Positions 8,537 through 15,458 of a stretch of 27,636 bases of DNA are shown one piece after another. Origin of the DNA: GCA-002840015 sp033765245 (GTDB taxonomy: Bacteria > Pseudomonadota > Gammaproteobacteria > Xanthomonadales > Xanthomonadaceae). Location: the NCBI GenBank assembly GCA_033765245.1, contig JANRIF010000214.1, positions 1-27,636 of the forward strand, given 5' to 3'. Each line of letters begins with the position of its first letter. Position 1 is the first letter of the stretch. The notes under the pieces were generated by a model. It was not told the origin of the DNA. It did not search any database and saw only the letters and a list, made by a program, of their open reading frames with translations. The position numbers and the translations under genes are program-made.

Positions 8537-9328
8537 TTACTGGCAGTGCGCCTGATCCCAAGCCCCGACCCAGAGCGTACAGCTCTTTTGCAGACGCGCT
8601 TTGTAAAGAGCGTCATTGAACTCGTTTAGCGACGCCAGGGACTCACCGACCACGCCGAAGTTGATCGATATTGTCCCTATGCCCACCGACGGACTCAAAG
8701 CGCCGACCCACGATGCGACGTCTCTGGCGAGCCACGCCGCCACCAACGACGTGCCAATCTCCGAAAGCCCGAGGCCAAACGACCACGAATCGATCTGACT
8801 TCCCAAGCGCTGGATATCACTTCCATTCCCCAGTGCGGCGAGGAAGTTATTCTCGCACTTCTTTGGCGCCTCAAGAGTATTGGCATAACACTTGTTCAGA
8901 TTATCCAACGCTCCATTGAGGAGGCCGTGGAACTGTCGCGTCAAATTCGGCAACATTTCCTGGTCGCCCATATCCTGCAACGAAGACGGAATCAAGGACG
9001 CCGGCTTCTGGAGCCCAGCCGCCGCCAGATCTCTGGTACAGCCGTGCGGCTGGGTATTCAACAGATTCAAGCACGCGGCAAAGTCAGGGGCGGGCACCGG
9101 CTCGCTCCCCCCGCCGCCATCGCCGCTATTGTCACCTCCCGGGTCACTGGGATACGGGTCATCTATAGTGGGAGGCGTATAAATCGGTGCCGGTGGATCC
9201 ACCGGATTAGGCACTTCCCAGCACATCGTGTCTGAGCAAATGTTCGCGGCACTCACAGGTGAACTCACCGCCGTCAGCGTGGCGGCAGCCAACGTGGTCA
9301 TGATAGTCTTTCTAAGATAAGAACCCAT
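8537..9328 (-). CDS. Secreted hypothetical protein with Gly/Asp/Pro-rich linker
   Basis: A 263-residue protein. The N-terminus has a Sec signal peptide (a basic start MGSYLRK, a hydrophobic core around TTLAAATLTAV and a likely cut after SAA). The mature part begins with a Cys-containing segment, then a low-complexity linker rich in P, D and G (about residues 43-78), then a helical domain with conserved-looking cysteines and a C-terminus ending WVGAWDQAHCQ. GGAG lies 9 bases before the ATG. I do not recognise the family. It is the intact parent of the 3' half of the chimera next to it. It starts 59 bases after the Fic reading frame ends, on the same strand, so the genes may be cotranscribed. 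Confidence 0.65.
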   Translation of the reverse strand: MGSYLRKTIMTTLAAATLTAVSSPVSAANICSDTMCWEVPNPVDPPAPIYTPPTIDDPYPSDPGGDNSGDGGGGSEPVPAPDFAACLNLLNTQPHGCTRDLAAAGLQKPASLIPSSLQDMGDQEMLPNLTRQFHGLLNGALDNLNKCYANTLEAPKKCENNFLAALGNGSDIQRLGSQIDSWSFGLGLSEIGTSLVAAWLARDVASWVGALSPSVGIGTISINFGVVGESLASLNEFNDALYKARLQKSCTLWVGAWDQAHCQ

Positions 9329-9387
9329 GCATTTTTACTCCATGTTTTTGTTTATTGTTGCGTCCGTTTCAACCGTCATCGAGCGAA

Positions 9388-10110
9388 CTAAGCGAAGGCC
9401 CACCCCCTTGCCGTTGTCGCTAGGCAGTAGTCCAGGAGAGGCGCCCAGTCGTCGTGGTCGCGGATGGACACAAAGGCACCGAGGATGCTGAATTCGGCAC
9501 GGTTCCAAAGCGCGTCCAGCAGGAGCAGAAATAATGGGCTGGGACCAAGGCGTCGACGAACCAACCAACTGGCATAGAGCCGCGCCGTTCGGCCGTTGCC
9601 GTCGAAGAAAGGGTGCACTTGCAACAGCCGGGTCAGCGAAACCACCGCGACCAGCGTGGTCGGCCATGACTGTGGGGCCATGGTCAAGATGGCGGCTACC
9701 AGCGCGTCGAGCCGCGGCGCGGGTGAGCCGACGTGCGACGAGATCGCCGGATGCGGCGCCCCCATCCAAGCCGGTCCCTAGCGAAAACCGGTTTGCGGTT
9801 TGCCAACGATCAGCGCATTGAGATCGACAAGCTCACGTCGCTGGATTTTCCTTGACTGGAAAGCCCTCGCCACCGCGCTGGCGAGGCCTCCGAAGCGGTC
9901 ATCCCCATCTCCTCCAAGGAGTGAGCGGGCGTTGTCTTGGGCCAGCGAGGCAACGATGGCGGCATCAAAAACACGCGCATCCACGCTCGCCTGCATCATT
10001 CGATCGAGTTCCGCAAAGCCGGCCACGTACTGCGACGCTATCGCCGGCACCATCGGCACGGGTATGTAGCTTTGATAGGGCTTGCCGTGGAGGACTTCAG
10101 TAACGAACAT
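9388..10110 (-). pseudogene. Fic-domain protein split by an in-frame amber codon
   Basis: Two open stretches in the same frame, 10110-9781 and 9777-9388, are separated only by a TAG at 9780-9778. Read through, they give one 240-residue protein. The second part has the complete Fic active-site motif HPFFDGNGRTAR starting at residue 166, with the catalytic His and the nucleotide-binding G-N-G-R. Around the stop the sequence reads TGFR-stop-GPAW, where family members usually continue directly, so a CAG to TAG change is the simplest origin. Fic enzymes transfer AMP or other nucleotide parts onto proteins and often act as toxins. An inhibitory (S/T)xxxE(G/N) helix is not evident. The part beginning at the ATG at 9765 alone retains the core motif but lacks N-terminal helices. 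Probably inactive, unless amber suppression occurs. Confidence 0.8.
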
Positions 10111-10165
10111 TCAGCGATGGGTCAGTGCTGGGAGCGGCGACACTACCGGCATCCTGTGACGGATG

Positions 10166-10198
10166 TCAAACTTTTGGGTATCCGGAATCTGGTGTGGG
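10166..10198 (+). repeat. Left copy of an inverted repeat bracketing the ISL3 gene and giant-protein operon
   Basis: The core TTGGGTATCCGGA at 10174-10186 is followed by ATCTGGTGTGGG. The reverse complement of 25859-25883 has the same core followed by TTTTAGTGTGGG. About 22 of 25 positions agree. The two copies point toward each other and enclose about 15.7 kb. Confidence 0.6.
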
Positions 10199-10237
10199 TT
10201 CTGCCTTCTGCCTCCCCGTAACACCAGCCTTAAAAAC

Positions 10238-10299
10238 TGGATTTTAGTGTTGGAAGACCGAGTGAGCATGCTAGAGTAAAAGTCGGATTTCAGTGTGGG
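10238..10299 (+). repeat. Two further copies of a GGATTTTAGTGTGGG-like motif
   Basis: TGGATTTTAGTGTTGGA (10238-10254) and CGGATTTCAGTGTGGG (10284-10299) are 46 bases apart, directly upstream of the ISL3 transposase. Both resemble the second half of the bracketing inverted repeat. Their spacing suggests direct repeats in the transposase promoter or remnants of element ends. Confidence 0.5.
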
Positions 10300-10316
10300 C
10301 TCGCCCAAGGTGCTGA

Positions 10317-11654
10317 GTGACCGACTTCCTGCAGCTTCGCAGCTTGAAAACGCTTGCAGTCGAGAAGCTTGAGGACGGCTACGTCGTCAAGGCTGAAGGC
10401 GTAGGCCAGTTGGTCGCCTGCCCGCTGTGCAAGGCCGGGCGCCTGCATGGCCACGGTTCTCAGGAGCAGTCGTTCCAGGACACGCCTACCCACGGCAAGC
10501 CGGTCGTGATCGTCCTCCAGCGCCGCCGCTATCGCTGCACAGGCTGTGGCAAGACGCTGTTCGAGCCGGTGGCGGACCTCGATGGGAAGCGGCAAGCCAC
10601 GGCCCGCCTGGTGCGTTATGTGCGGGAGCAGTGCTTCACCAAGACCTTCGCGGCCCTCGCCCGGGAAGTGGCCGTGGACGAGAAGACTGTCCGCCACGTC
10701 TTCGACGATTTCATCGAGGAGGTCGAAGCCAAGATCCGGTTCCGGACGCCCCGCGTGCTGGGAATCGACGAGCTCAAGATCATCGGCGAGTACCGGGCCA
10801 TGATCACCAATGTCGAGCGCAGGACCGTGTTCGACATCCGCCCAAGCCGGGCCAAGGCCGAGCTGCTGCCCTATTTCCGCGATCTCCGGGACAAGGATGC
10901 GGTCGAGTGGGTGGCGATGGACATGTACCACGTCTATCGGCAGGTCGTGCGCACCGCGCTGCCACAGGCACGGATCGTGGTCGACCGCTTCCACATCCAG
11001 CGCATGGCGAACGACGCGCTCGAGAAGTTGCGCAAACGCATCCGAAAGGATCTACCAACCCGGCAGCGCCTCAAGCTCAAAGACGAACGGTTCCTGCTGC
11101 TGAAGCGGCAACACGACCTGCACAGGAACGACATGGCGCGGATGCTGGACTGGTTCCAGCAGTTCCCACTCCTGGGCGAAGCCCATGCACTCAAGGAAGG
11201 GTTCCTGTCGGTCTGGGACCACAAGAGCCGGGCCGACGCTGAGGCAGCCTGCAGCCAGTGGCTGGTCAACATACCCGCCGAACTGGCCCCCATGTTCAAG
11301 GACCTCACGACCGCCGTGCATAACTGGCAAGAGGAAATCTTCGCCTACTTCGAACAGCCGATCACCAATGCCTATACTGAGTCCGTCAACCGAGTGGCCA
11401 AGGACATGAACCGCATGGGCAGAGGCTACAGCTTCGAGGTGATCCGGGCGCGGATGCTTCACAACACGAAGGCGCGCAAGGATGGTGCCGCGGTCGAGAC
11501 CATGCTGGTCGATGACAAAGGTCCAATGACAACGAACTTCGAGTTCCAGCGGATGACCACGTTGCCGACGCGCAAGAAGGTCACGCGCGTGGTTGAGTAC
11601 GGCCCCTATCTGCCGACGCTGGCGCGAATGCTCGAAGAGGGATATTTTAAGTAG
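10317..11654 (+). CDS. ISL3-family transposase
   Basis: A 445-residue DDE transposase, the normal length for ISL3. An N-terminal zinc ribbon uses C35xxC38 and C74xxC77 (CPLC, CTGC). It is followed by a helix-turn-helix-like region (about 105-135) and the catalytic domain, with likely acidic residues D151 (LGIDELK), D223 (VVDRFHI) and E355 (TNAYTESVNR). The C-terminal block GRGYSFEVIRARML is typical. It starts with GTG behind AAGG at 6 bases. The gene appears intact, but I could not find a matching pair of terminal inverted repeats around it. A short inverted pair GTCTTGAC/GTCAAGAC lies only on the right side (11661-11668 and 11722-11729). The element borders are therefore undefined. It converges on the giant-protein operon. 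Confidence 0.92.
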   Translation: MTDFLQLRSLKTLAVEKLEDGYVVKAEGVGQLVACPLCKAGRLHGHGSQEQSFQDTPTHGKPVVIVLQRRRYRCTGCGKTLFEPVADLDGKRQATARLVRYVREQCFTKTFAALAREVAVDEKTVRHVFDDFIEEVEAKIRFRTPRVLGIDELKIIGEYRAMITNVERRTVFDIRPSRAKAELLPYFRDLRDKDAVEWVAMDMYHVYRQVVRTALPQARIVVDRFHIQRMANDALEKLRKRIRKDLPTRQRLKLKDERFLLLKRQHDLHRNDMARMLDWFQQFPLLGEAHALKEGFLSVWDHKSRADAEAACSQWLVNIPAELAPMFKDLTTAVHNWQEEIFAYFEQPITNAYTESVNRVAKDMNRMGRGYSFEVIRARMLHNTKARKDGAAVETMLVDDKGPMTTNFEFQRMTTLPTRKKVTRVVEYGPYLPTLARMLEEGYFK

Positions 11655-11791
11655 AGGACTGTCTTGACGGTTCGAGCAGGAGGTCAACCGAGTTATACCC
11701 CCCGTTTTGGCGGACGGTTTGGTCAAGACTGAACTCCGCCTAGGACCAAAATGTGGCGTCTGCGATGGACCCTCGAGTTGTGGAAGGCCAA
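11655..11791. other. Right flank of the ISL3 transposase and end of the leftward operon
   Basis: These 137 bases hold no gene. GTCTTGAC (11661-11668) and GTCAAGAC (11722-11729) form an 8-bp inverted pair 53 bases apart. The pair could belong to the right end of the insertion element or act in termination. No classical terminator with a T-tract is seen for either of the convergent genes. Confidence 0.4.
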
Positions 11792-12829
11792 TCAACCTTC
11801 AAGATAGTGTCGGACTGTGCGCTCGACAAGGAACGACATTGATCGCAGATCCGTCTCGAACGCGTTCTGCCACATCACTATGAACTGTTTAGTTTCACCA
11901 TTGGGCACGATGACACTGGCCTCAGAGAATACGCTTTTGCCAGTCTTGAGTGGGCCTACTCCTATCTTGGTATGGGTAACAGTGAAGTCTGATGAGCCGG
12001 TGTCCCTTCGCGTGCCATCCATCCATGAGGGCTCCGGACCGGATGCCGTATTGCGCAGGAGTTGGTCGATGTCGGAAGATGCCGACGAATCCACAAGACT
12101 GCCTCGCAGTACGTTGGCGTACAAATTCGCCATATCGAACGTGGTCGTCGCTTGGGCCACCTGTCCGTCGTTGACAGACTCAACGGGGACAGACGGGCGG
12201 CTTCCATCGAAGGTTCCGCACAGCCAGATTCCTTGCGTCGGGGGCAAGAAAAACCCCCCGGCGGCGAGCGCGCCGTTGATCCATCCGTAACCAAGATGCT
12301 TGATGCATATTGCCGCAGCCTCATTGCTGCTCTCGATCAAGGCTCTTCGCATCAAGGTCTCGAATCCAGCGTTGATGTTGACCGAGATGCCACCGCCGAC
12401 AGTCGGGATGATTGCGAATATTTGTTCATACTTCGGTACTTGCATTGCAACGGGAATGCCAGCCGCAGCAATTGCTGGCACAGCGCTCGCGGCAAGCGGG
12501 TCGATCACTAGGCGAGCGGCCGCGTATGCGGTGGCCCCATCCGTAGCGCCAGCCGCATTTCCCACATCCTCCACTGCTATTCGAAGCTGATAGGCGCAGT
12601 AGGGGATGACAACCTTGAGCACGCTCGCTGAGTAGTAGGTGCGCCCAAAGTCGATCCCGGCGTGACGGAAATCGTCGGGGCCTTCCACAGCAGCAATTGA
12701 CAATGCAACATGTGGTATGTCGCCAAAGAGCGGAAACGACGTATGGGTGTCCCAAAGGGCGGCCTCGAGCGCTTGCTCCATCTTGATATCGGAACCCAGC
12801 AGGGTCGGATACGGTGCGGGGAAAGGCAT
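11792..12829 (-). CDS. Serine hydrolase of the beta-lactamase / penicillin-binding-protein fold
   Basis: A 345-residue protein with the three active-site motifs of the superfamily in the right order: S69-V-L-K72 (SxxK), S167-S-N169 (SxN), and a K-x-G element, either K288-I-G or K295-T-G, on the expected strand near the C-terminus. Classical beta-lactamases and PBPs carry a signal peptide or membrane anchor. Here the N-terminus (MPFPAPYPTLLG) has neither, so the protein should be cytoplasmic or exported another way. The ATG at 12829 follows GGGAG by 6 bases; the longer frame to 12919 lacks this. It is the last gene of the leftward operon. An antibiotic-resistance role is unlikely; a peptidase, esterase or amidase acting within the system is more plausible but unproven. 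Confidence 0.75.
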   Translation of the reverse strand: MPFPAPYPTLLGSDIKMEQALEAALWDTHTSFPLFGDIPHVALSIAAVEGPDDFRHAGIDFGRTYYSASVLKVVIPYCAYQLRIAVEDVGNAAGATDGATAYAAARLVIDPLAASAVPAIAAAGIPVAMQVPKYEQIFAIIPTVGGGISVNINAGFETLMRRALIESSNEAAAICIKHLGYGWINGALAAGGFFLPPTQGIWLCGTFDGSRPSVPVESVNDGQVAQATTTFDMANLYANVLRGSLVDSSASSDIDQLLRNTASGPEPSWMDGTRRDTGSSDFTVTHTKIGVGPLKTGKSVFSEASVIVPNGETKQFIVMWQNAFETDLRSMSFLVERTVRHYLEG

Positions 12830-13048
12830 TCTTGGCTCCCATCGTTCTTGGCTGCGACCGCCGCAGCACCTCAGGTGAATTTCGGTCTTGAAAACATCGT
12901 GCCGCACTGACGGCACCAATCGGGATCACCCACTCAGCATCGCTTCAATATCAACAGATCGGGTGTCATGCGGGCCCCTCCTAAAGCTCACCTGCCCGAT
13001 CTTGTTGGGAACACCGATCTACGGATCCGCGATGTCGACATGCGCCTC
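12830..13048 (-). other. Intergenic spacer with a small ORF behind a strong Shine-Dalgarno
   Basis: This 219-base spacer lies between the metallopeptidase and the serine hydrolase and is the largest gap in the operon. On the minus strand AGGAGG is followed after 7 bases by an ATG at 12969, opening only an 11-codon frame (MTPDLLILKRC) that ends at 12934. After that stop the same frame continues with GTG and codes DPDWCRQCGTMF, which includes a CxxC pair, before the next stop. The spacer may hold a decayed small gene, a leader peptide, or a new transcription start for the last gene. Confidence 0.35.
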
Positions 13049-14374
13049 TCAAGGGAGTTCGCGGTTGTCCACACCGAATGAGACGTGGCGGGCGAAAGTC
13101 GCATAGGCCGATGGATTGTGCAGCGCGTGGGCCGTGTCCATCAGGTCGTAGCGCGTCGCAAACGTCGCAGGCGCGTCGGGTTGAAAGGCCAGGCCCAGCG
13201 TGGCAGCCATGGGCGCGGTGACGTACCACTCTGAGATGTGATTGTCGGAGGTTGCGCTCGCGGGGTCGTTCACATGCATCGCCTCGTGGATTAGGCTCGA
13301 GACCCGGTTCAGCTCGGATCGATCGAGGAAGTGCCTCGTTATGTTGATGCGCGCGTCGGGCGACGGCGCCAGAGGCCAGACGTAAGCCGCGTGGACGGCC
13401 GATCCGACGTCCTGGACGTTTGCTTCCTCCTCGGTGCGGAACCAGATCTTTGTGGCGCTGGCGGCGAGTGTCCCGGAGATCAGGGCATACACCCCAAGGA
13501 TCTGGCCGACGAGGACCGCCTTGGCCGCCGGCGGCTGACCAGGCAGTATGTGGAAGTGGCGGTCGAGCGCCAGATCGATGACCGCCTGATCGAACGGGAA
13601 TGGCGTTCCAAGGGTCAAGGTCGACACATACGCCGCCAACTGGCGCTGGGCCGCGGCAAGCCATGTCACGGCGATTGACTTGGCCTTTGCCACAGCGAGC
13701 AGTTCGGCCAGACCGACCCAGTTGCCTAGGATCGGCGACGGTGCTTCGGCATGGGGCTCCACGGCGCCGTTCACCCACTGGAAGCGAACGTAGCTCGTCT
13801 CCTTGAACAGATAGCTGCAGTCCTCGTAGCCCGCGCCACCGTCGACTCCGGCGTCGACACCAGTTGCGAAAGTCGGAGGCATAGCCACCATGTTGGCGAT
13901 TTGTTTTGATGGTCCGTCGGGAAGATCGCGCGACCAGCTGTATCGCACGTATTGGGAACCGCGAAAGAAATAGCAGAAGTCGTCGCGGTTTAGGGCACCG
14001 TTGTAGCTGGCGTCCACCCGGGCGAACGGCAACCTCCAAGACGCAAGATCACTGATCGCCACAGGATCGAACACGCGGGCGGGTGCCGTACGAAACCGTA
14101 CATAGTGGCCACCGCTGAAGAGGTAGTGGAAGCCGGCGTAGCCATGCTTGCCGGTCAGGGCGGCATCGATGACCGCCGTGGGCACAGCGGGTGCGATTGC
14201 CTGCGGCGGGACGAAGCCTGGCGGCGCCGCAAGCTCGTCCAGCGCGTGCACGCCGTTGCGACAGCGGTCGTCGACCCAATCCCAGACCACGAACTGATCG
14301 TTGATGAAGAAGTAGGCGACGTCTCGGCCGCCGTCCATCAGTCGAATCGCTGCGTCTACCAGATGTTCTGCCAT
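13049..14374 (-). CDS. Hemopexin-repeat protein fused to an aspzincin-like (M35-type) zinc metallopeptidase domain
   Basis: A 441-residue protein. Four hemopexin-type repeats fill the first half. Each has a DAA/DAS/DAG-like start and an aromatic YfF...YVRf.W end: about residues 7-32 (YFFINDQFVVWDW), 69-96 (YLFSGGHYVRF), 120-147 (YFFRGSQYVRYSW) and 173-200 (YLFKETSYVRFQW). Together they would make one four-bladed propeller, usually a protein-binding module. The second half is helical and contains HEAMH at 363-367, then an Asp/Asn-rich stretch and HNPSAYATFA at 419-428, which resembles the N-x-x-S-Y-A-x-F-A end of deuterolysin/LysM-endopeptidase-type enzymes. No signal peptide is visible. The ATG at 14374 follows AAGGGAA; the longer frame would use TTG at 14458. 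Role in the operon unknown: a processing protease or an effector. Confidence 0.8.
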   Translation of the reverse strand: MAEHLVDAAIRLMDGGRDVAYFFINDQFVVWDWVDDRCRNGVHALDELAAPPGFVPPQAIAPAVPTAVIDAALTGKHGYAGFHYLFSGGHYVRFRTAPARVFDPVAISDLASWRLPFARVDASYNGALNRDDFCYFFRGSQYVRYSWSRDLPDGPSKQIANMVAMPPTFATGVDAGVDGGAGYEDCSYLFKETSYVRFQWVNGAVEPHAEAPSPILGNWVGLAELLAVAKAKSIAVTWLAAAQRQLAAYVSTLTLGTPFPFDQAVIDLALDRHFHILPGQPPAAKAVLVGQILGVYALISGTLAASATKIWFRTEEEANVQDVGSAVHAAYVWPLAPSPDARINITRHFLDRSELNRVSSLIHEAMHVNDPASATSDNHISEWYVTAPMAATLGLAFQPDAPATFATRYDLMDTAHALHNPSAYATFARHVSFGVDNRELP

Positions 14375-14454
14375 TGGATTCCCTTTCGGTTGGCATTGAC
14401 GATCATCGATATCGCGCACCGAGCGCTCTACGCCATCGCAGATCAGGTGTGCGA

Positions 14455-15304
14455 TCAACCAATCGAGCTGGTCAGCATGGCCGTGTAATACATCATCCAG
14501 CCAATGCAGGCGTGCGGGTCGGTGAAGCTCGTCAGCCGAGCGAAGCTGCCCGGTGCCATGTATCGATAGCCGGGTGGTGGGTTGGGCCGGCTGCGCTGGG
14601 TATAGCAGCTAGAGACAGCACCAGGCGTGACCGTGAGCTCCGCAGGCATGCCGACGATGTGGGGGCTGTCGAAGTCGATGATTTCTCTGAGCAACCCGCT
14701 CGGTCGCATCGATGCGATGAACGCCTTCATCGCTCCGATCCCGGAACTGAAGCTCGCCACGCCGACCTCTCGCAGTTGCGGCGGCGGGGGCGTGAAGACC
14801 GGCATGATCGTTGCCTGAATCTGAGCGAGGATGTGGCTCAGCGTCGCGACGGGATCGATGCCGAACATGTCGTTCCGTCCACCGACAGCGGAGCCCATGG
14901 TTGTGAAAGGAACGATCATCGGGACCAGACGGCCGGCGGCCGCCAGCTGCCCCCCCCTGCATCGCCACGTACCTCTGCATCGTTGCGGACCAGCCGCCGG
15001 TGAACTGCGGATAGTCTTCGTCACATGCATGAACGGTGACGTTTGGCGGAAATCCCTGCCTGACCGTGGGATGGAAGAACACCTGCACCCTGCCGAAATC
15101 CAGCGTCCCGACCGGAACCGCGGCACCGACCCAGAAGACGTCCTGGTCCTTCGTGACTCTCAGGAGCAGTTCGTGCATCAGGCTGGTGACGGGCATCTCT
15201 TCGAGGAAGTCACCCTGCATGACTGGCTTGATGACCGGGTTGGTCACCAGGTGCGCAAGGACCCTGTCGATCGGATTCTGTTGAGTGACGGTGATGTTCA
15301 TCAT
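14455..15304 (-). pseudogene. Hypothetical protein, frame broken by one extra G in a G8 tract
   Basis: From the ATG at 15304 (or 15301, better spaced from GAGG) the frame runs into the eight-C tract at 14950-14957, which reads as G8 on the coding strand. In the current frame it goes on with arginine-rich shadow-like sequence and stops at 14609. With seven Gs it continues smoothly into another frame (QLAAAGRLVPMIVPFTTMGS ...) that is open to 14455, giving a sensible 282-residue product with ordinary composition throughout. The protein has no signal peptide, and I do not recognise the family. It follows the 49-aa gene by 4 bases. The tract could be a sequencing error, a true mutation, a phase-variable switch or a slippage site. 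Confidence 0.7.
14950..14957 (-). repeat. Homopolymeric G8 tract within a coding region
   Basis: Eight consecutive C on the + strand (G on the coding strand) sit exactly where the reading frame of the 282-residue protein changes. Seven Gs restore the frame. Tracts of this kind change length easily during replication and are also hard to call in sequencing. Confidence 0.8.
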
Positions 15305-15308
15305 TGCC

Positions 15309-15458
15309 TCACTGAGTTCTAAAGCTGTGGACGCCCTCGGGCCAGGTTGGAAGCGTGCGAGCTTGCCGGTCGGGTGTTCCGTTGTCGCCGCCTAGAAATG
15401 AAACGCGTGGTGCGGGTGGAGCAGCATCTCCAGGCGCCTCTTTGATACGCATTTTCAT
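15309..15458 (-). CDS. Small hypothetical protein (49 aa) in the giant-protein operon
   Basis: A 50-codon frame that starts MKMRIKEAPGDAAPPAP and ends VHSFRTQ. Its ATG overlaps the stop of the upstream 504-residue gene as ATGA, and its TGA lies 4 bases before the ATG of the next gene, so it exactly fills what would otherwise be the only gap in this part of the operon. The protein is Pro/Gly/Ala-rich with no hydrophobic segment, so it is probably soluble and poorly structured. I do not recognise it. The tight packing, not the sequence, is the main evidence that it is real. Confidence 0.6.
   Translation of the reverse strand: MKMRIKEAPGDAAPPAPRVSFLGGDNGTPDRQARTLPTWPEGVHSFRTQ

Noticed and set aside
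7175..8629. Plus-strand open frame of 484 codons with internal similarity
   Set aside because: The apparent internal repeats only mirror the duplicated minus-strand genes. Those have starts, ribosome-binding sites, a signal peptide and a membrane helix on the other strand.
9335..9769. 144-codon minus-strand frame overlapping the Fic gene
   Set aside because: The Fic active-site motif is in the other frame; this one is Arg/Pro-rich without any motif.
10166..11791. A complete ISL3 insertion element with defined terminal inverted repeats and target duplication
   Set aside because: I could not match a left end to a right end close to the transposase. The motifs on the left have no inverted partner before the serine hydrolase gene, so borders were not assigned.
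11792..12829. Antibiotic-resistance beta-lactamase
   Set aside because: The motifs fit the fold, but there is no export signal and the context is a large uncharacterised operon, so resistance is not supported.
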